Assembly: GCA_031362155.1 (NCBI GenBank) | Contig: JANLRZ010000160.1 | Location: 1 to 34,390, forward strand | Direction of reading: 5' to 3' | From: JAENVU01 sp031362155 | Lineage (GTDB): Bacteria > Actinomycetota > Acidimicrobiia > IMCC26256 > JAENVU01 | Length of the DNA stretch: 34,390 bases | Part shown: positions 32,677-34,390 of the stretch, piece after piece | Layout: the number at the start of each line of letters is the position of its first letter | Numbering within the stretch: the stretch's first letter is position 1 | Made by a program: the position numbers and the translations under genes | The notes under the pieces: model-generated | What the model was told of the DNA's origin: nothing | Database searches by the model: none | Seen by the model: the letters and a program-made list of their open reading frames with translations, nothing else

Positions 32677-33125
32677 GAGCCGCTCCGAGCCGGCTCGAAC
32701 AATGGGATGTAGATCTCGTCCTCGCCGTCGGTGTGATGTTCGAACGCGACCTGCATCGGCATGCCGATCTCGATGTCGTCGATCGGACAGTTCACGATGT
32801 TGGTGGTGAGTCGCAGCCCCGCCTGTTCCGGGAGTTCGACGATCGCGATCACGTAGGGCAGTTCCGGGCCGGGCATCCACGGTTGATGGTTCACGGTGAA
32901 CGTGTGGAGCGTGGCCTGACCCGAGACGGTGTGCGGTGCGAGATCCTTGGAGTGACACATCGGACAGATCGCGGTGGGCGGGTGGTTGTAGTACCCGCAT
33001 GCATTGCAACGAAGGAACCGCAGCTCGCCGCGCGCGCCGGCCGTCCAGAACTCCCGATTGAGGTCGGTGAGGGCCGGGAGGATTCGGAACGGGACGACGC
33101 TCTCGGGCACATCGGTGTCGGGCAT
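32673..33125 (-). CDS. DUF35 (zinc-ribbon plus OB-fold) partner of the thiolase-like protein
   Basis: A 150-residue DUF35 protein. An N-terminal helix (DLNREFWTAGARGEL) is followed by a rubredoxin-like zinc ribbon, Cys40-x2-Cys43 and Cys54-x2-Cys57 in FLRCNACGYYNHPPTAICPMCHS. An OB-fold follows (ATLHTFTVNHQPW, PYVIAIVELPEQAGLRLTTNIVNC). In the mycobacterial igr system this domain is fused to the ChsH2 hydratase subunit and docks the Ltp2 aldolase; here it is a free-standing protein directly upstream of, and overlapping, the thiolase-like gene. ATG 33125 lies one base after the upstream stop. A second, different DUF35 gene lies two genes further up. Confidence 0.9.
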   Translation of the reverse strand: MPDTDVPESVVPFRILPALTDLNREFWTAGARGELRFLRCNACGYYNHPPTAICPMCHSKDLAPHTVSGQATLHTFTVNHQPWMPGPELPYVIAIVELPEQAGLRLTTNIVNCPIDDIEIGMPMQVAFEHHTDGEDEIYIPLFEPARSGS

Positions 33126-33126
33126 G

Positions 33127-33480
33127 TCAGTCGTCCTCGGGATTCTCGGCGGCGTCGAAGCCTTCGCGCGCGATCGGGATGGCCTCGACCGCAGCGAGCA
33201 TGCCGAACGCGGGGACCGTGAGCATGATCGAACCCATCACCTCGTCCCAGGACGCGCCGACCTCGGCCGCGAGCTTGGCGTGGCGGCGGACGCCGGGTGG
33301 GTTGCGGAGAATGACGGTGCACACGAGTCGGATGAGTTCATGCGTCGTGCGATCCGGAGCCGGGAGCGAATCGATCTGACTGAGCCATGCGCTCTGCGCG
33401 TCGTGCAACGCCGGGAAGACTCCGTGGAGTGATTCCTCGAAGGGGAAGCTCCAGTCGGGTTCGTCGCCGGGGTCGGGCAC
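33127..33480 (-). CDS. Carboxymuconolactone decarboxylase/AhpD-like protein
   Basis: A 117-residue all-helical protein. RTTHELIRLVCTVILRNPPGVRRHAKLAAEVGASWDEVMGSIMLTVPAFG follows the CMD/AhpD helix pattern, including the H-x3-A-x3-G-A run. The CxxC redox pair of AhpD is missing: the place before the histidine reads NPPGV. It is therefore unlikely to be a peroxidase of the AhpD type and may be a decarboxylase-like or binding protein. The start is GTG 33480, one base after the second DUF35 stop, and its stop lies one base before the next DUF35 start, so it is firmly inside the operon. Exact reaction unknown. Confidence 0.8.
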   Translation of the reverse strand: MPDPGDEPDWSFPFEESLHGVFPALHDAQSAWLSQIDSLPAPDRTTHELIRLVCTVILRNPPGVRRHAKLAAEVGASWDEVMGSIMLTVPAFGMLAAVEAIPIAREGFDAAENPEDD

Positions 33481-33481
33481 G

Positions 33482-33892
33482 TCAGCTGACCGGACGGAAC
33501 TGGACGATGGTGACGTCGTCAGAGATCGGGTGGTAGCACGCCTCGAGTTCCATGCCGTTGATCAGATCGTCGAACTCACACTCGACGACGTTGGTCATCA
33601 TGCGGGGTCCCTCGGCAAGATCCACGATGGCGGCGACGTACGGGACTCGCTCGGGAAACGGCGGGAGGTCATTGCGGCGCACGATCGACCACGTATACAG
33701 CGTGGCCCGGCCACTGGCCTCGACCCATTCGACCTCGTAGCCCCAGCAGTGCGGACAGAACGGTCGGGGATAGAAGTGCGTGCGTTCACAGGTGAGACAG
33801 CGCTTGATGAGGAGCTTTCCCTCTTTCGCTCCCGCCCAGAACGCCTCGGTCTCGAAATCGGGTTGGGGCAGGTCGAACCGCAATGCCGTCAT
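33482..33892 (-). CDS. Second DUF35 (zinc-ribbon plus OB-fold) protein
   Basis: A 136-residue DUF35 protein with zinc ligands Cys32-x2-Cys35 and Cys46-x2-Cys49 (KRCLTCERTHFYPRPFCPHC) and an OB-fold (ATLYTWSIVRRNDLPPF, VPYVAAIVDLAEGPRMMTNVVEC). It differs clearly from the DUF35 gene two positions downstream and may belong to a different partner: either the hydratase just upstream or a second thiolase outside the window. ATG 33892 overlaps the MaoC stop by 4 bases (ATGA). A frame extension to 34045 would lie inside that gene and is rejected. Role: probably subunit docking and acyl-CoA binding rather than catalysis. Confidence 0.9.
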   Translation of the reverse strand: MTALRFDLPQPDFETEAFWAGAKEGKLLIKRCLTCERTHFYPRPFCPHCWGYEVEWVEASGRATLYTWSIVRRNDLPPFPERVPYVAAIVDLAEGPRMMTNVVECEFDDLINGMELEACYHPISDDVTIVQFRPVS

Positions 33893-34320
33893 CGGTGCTC
33901 CGGGAGCACCGCGACCGCGACTCCGGTCAGCTTGGCTTCGCCATGCTGGTTCGTGACCGAACACTCCAGGTCGATGCGGTGCTCCGAGCCCTCGGCGTAC
34001 TTGCGCAGGACCTTGACGTGGGTCGTCAGGACCTCGCCGGGCCAAGTCTGTTTCGTGAACCGGATCTTGAAGTTGGCCAGATTGCCGACGCCCACGTAGT
34101 CGGTGATCGCGTGCCCGAGCAGGCCGGCGGTGAACATCCCGTGTCCGAACACGCTCGGCAGACCCGCCGCCTGGGCCGCCACTTCGTCGGTGTGCATCGG
34201 GTTGAAGTCACCGGACGCACCGGCGTACATCACCAGATCGGTCCGGGTGAGTTCGTGGGCAACCTCCGGGGCCGCGTCGCCCTCCCCGACCTCGTCGAAG
34301 AACAGTTTCCGTTCGCTCAT
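33889..34320 (-). CDS. MaoC-like (R)-specific enoyl-CoA hydratase
   Basis: A 143-residue hot-dog-fold hydratase. The catalytic pair is Asp38 and His43 in YAGASGDFNPMHTDEVAAQ, followed by GLPSVFGHGMFTAGLLG, the standard hydratase-2 motif. It adds water to a trans-enoyl-CoA. It resembles the small ChsH1-type subunit; in the igr system that subunit pairs with a MaoC-DUF35 fusion, which is absent here, so it may act as a homodimer or with a gene beyond the window edge. GGAGG seven bases before ATG 34320 fixes the start; the longer frame to 34380 would include the promoter and is rejected. It is the first gene of a six-gene operon. Confidence 0.92.
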   Translation of the reverse strand: MSERKLFFDEVGEGDAAPEVAHELTRTDLVMYAGASGDFNPMHTDEVAAQAAGLPSVFGHGMFTAGLLGHAITDYVGVGNLANFKIRFTKQTWPGEVLTTHVKVLRKYAEGSEHRIDLECSVTNQHGEAKLTGVAVAVLPEHR

Positions 34321-34350
34321 TCGCCGTCCTCCGGGTCGCCCGACGACCTC

Positions 34351-34380
34351 AGTGTCCCCGCTCCCTGACACGAACGTCAA
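34351..34380 (-). promoter_or_regulatory. Promoter of the MaoC-DUF35-aldolase operon
   Basis: Minus-strand TTGACG (34375-34380), an 18-base spacer and GACACT (34351-34356), giving a leader of about 24 bases that carries the GGAGG. The -35 is part of the third inverted-repeat copy, the same arrangement as at the alcohol dehydrogenase operon. Confidence 0.5.
34365..34380. promoter_or_regulatory. Candidate operator, copy 3 of the inverted repeat
   Basis: CTGACACGAACGTCAA: arms TGAC and GTCA with 6 bases between, flanked by CCC on the left and followed by CTCAACCCCC, close to the ACTCTCCCCC after copy 1. It may also serve a gene to the right of the window. Confidence 0.5.
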
Positions 34381-34390
34381 CTCAACCCCC

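Noticed and set aside
16079..34390. Possible secondary-metabolite gene cluster
   Set aside because: Thiolase-like, MaoC and DUF35 genes can occur in such clusters, but there is no ketosynthase, carrier protein or NRPS module; a catabolic reading fits better.
1..34390. Mobile element, prophage or defence island
   Set aside because: No transposase, integrase, terminal repeats, tRNA junction or known defence gene was found, and base composition looks even by eye.

Overview
The window is about 34 kb of GC-rich bacterial DNA holding 27 protein genes packed at very high density. No RNA gene, insertion sequence, prophage or CRISPR array is visible, and no gene-free stretch exceeds about 115 bases. 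The organism is most likely an actinomycete. The pointers are AftD-type (DUF3367) arabinofuranosyltransferase-like proteins, an Rv1855c-type flavin/F420-dependent oxidoreductase, a MmyB-type regulator, an acyl-CoA dehydrogenase/DUF35/thiolase-like module resembling the mycobacterial igr operon, frequent GTG starts and apparent leaderless promoters. A non-mycolate lineage such as Acidimicrobiia would fit, but that is inference; no marker gene here settles it.

Region 1 (1-16.1 kb) concerns cell-envelope glycans. It holds four large polytopic GT-C glycosyltransferases of PMT/GT39 or AftD type. A polyprenol-phosphate-mannose synthase-like GT2 enzyme could supply their lipid-linked donor. A UDP-galactopyranose-mutase/HemY-like flavoprotein sits in the same tightly coupled operon. 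Two AftD-like paralogs of 1430 and 1473 aa lie tail to tail and overlap at their ends within a short tandem repeat.

Region 2 (16.1-22.3 kb, all minus strand) is mostly housekeeping: typA/bipA, a short GNAT acetyltransferase, an unrecognised protein and a TrmO-like tRNA methyltransferase. After a strong hairpin and a well-formed promoter comes a second operon: zinc alcohol dehydrogenase, VOC protein, F420-type oxidoreductase. Its junctions are all 4-base ATGA overlaps.

Region 3 (22.4-27.8 kb) holds a D-aminoacylase-type amidohydrolase, a MmyB-like regulator divergent from a class I aminotransferase, an NAD-dependent epimerase, and an unrecognised Cys-rich protein that follows an acyl-CoA dehydrogenase.

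Region 4 (27.8-34.4 kb) is acyl-CoA/sterol-type catabolism: two divergent acyl-CoA dehydrogenases and an operon MaoC hydratase - DUF35 - AhpD/CMD-like - DUF35 - Ltp-type thiolase-like aldolase, ending in another GT-C glycosyltransferase. The gene content matches dehydrogenation, hydration and retro-aldol cleavage of a branched acyl-CoA side chain, but the parts are split differently from the mycobacterial igr operon.

One inverted repeat (CCTGACAC...CGTCA, fixed spacing) occurs in front of the alcohol dehydrogenase operon, between the two acyl-CoA dehydrogenases and in front of the MaoC operon. It suggests a single regulator links regions 2 and 4. Four of the five convergent gene pairs overlap at their 3' ends.
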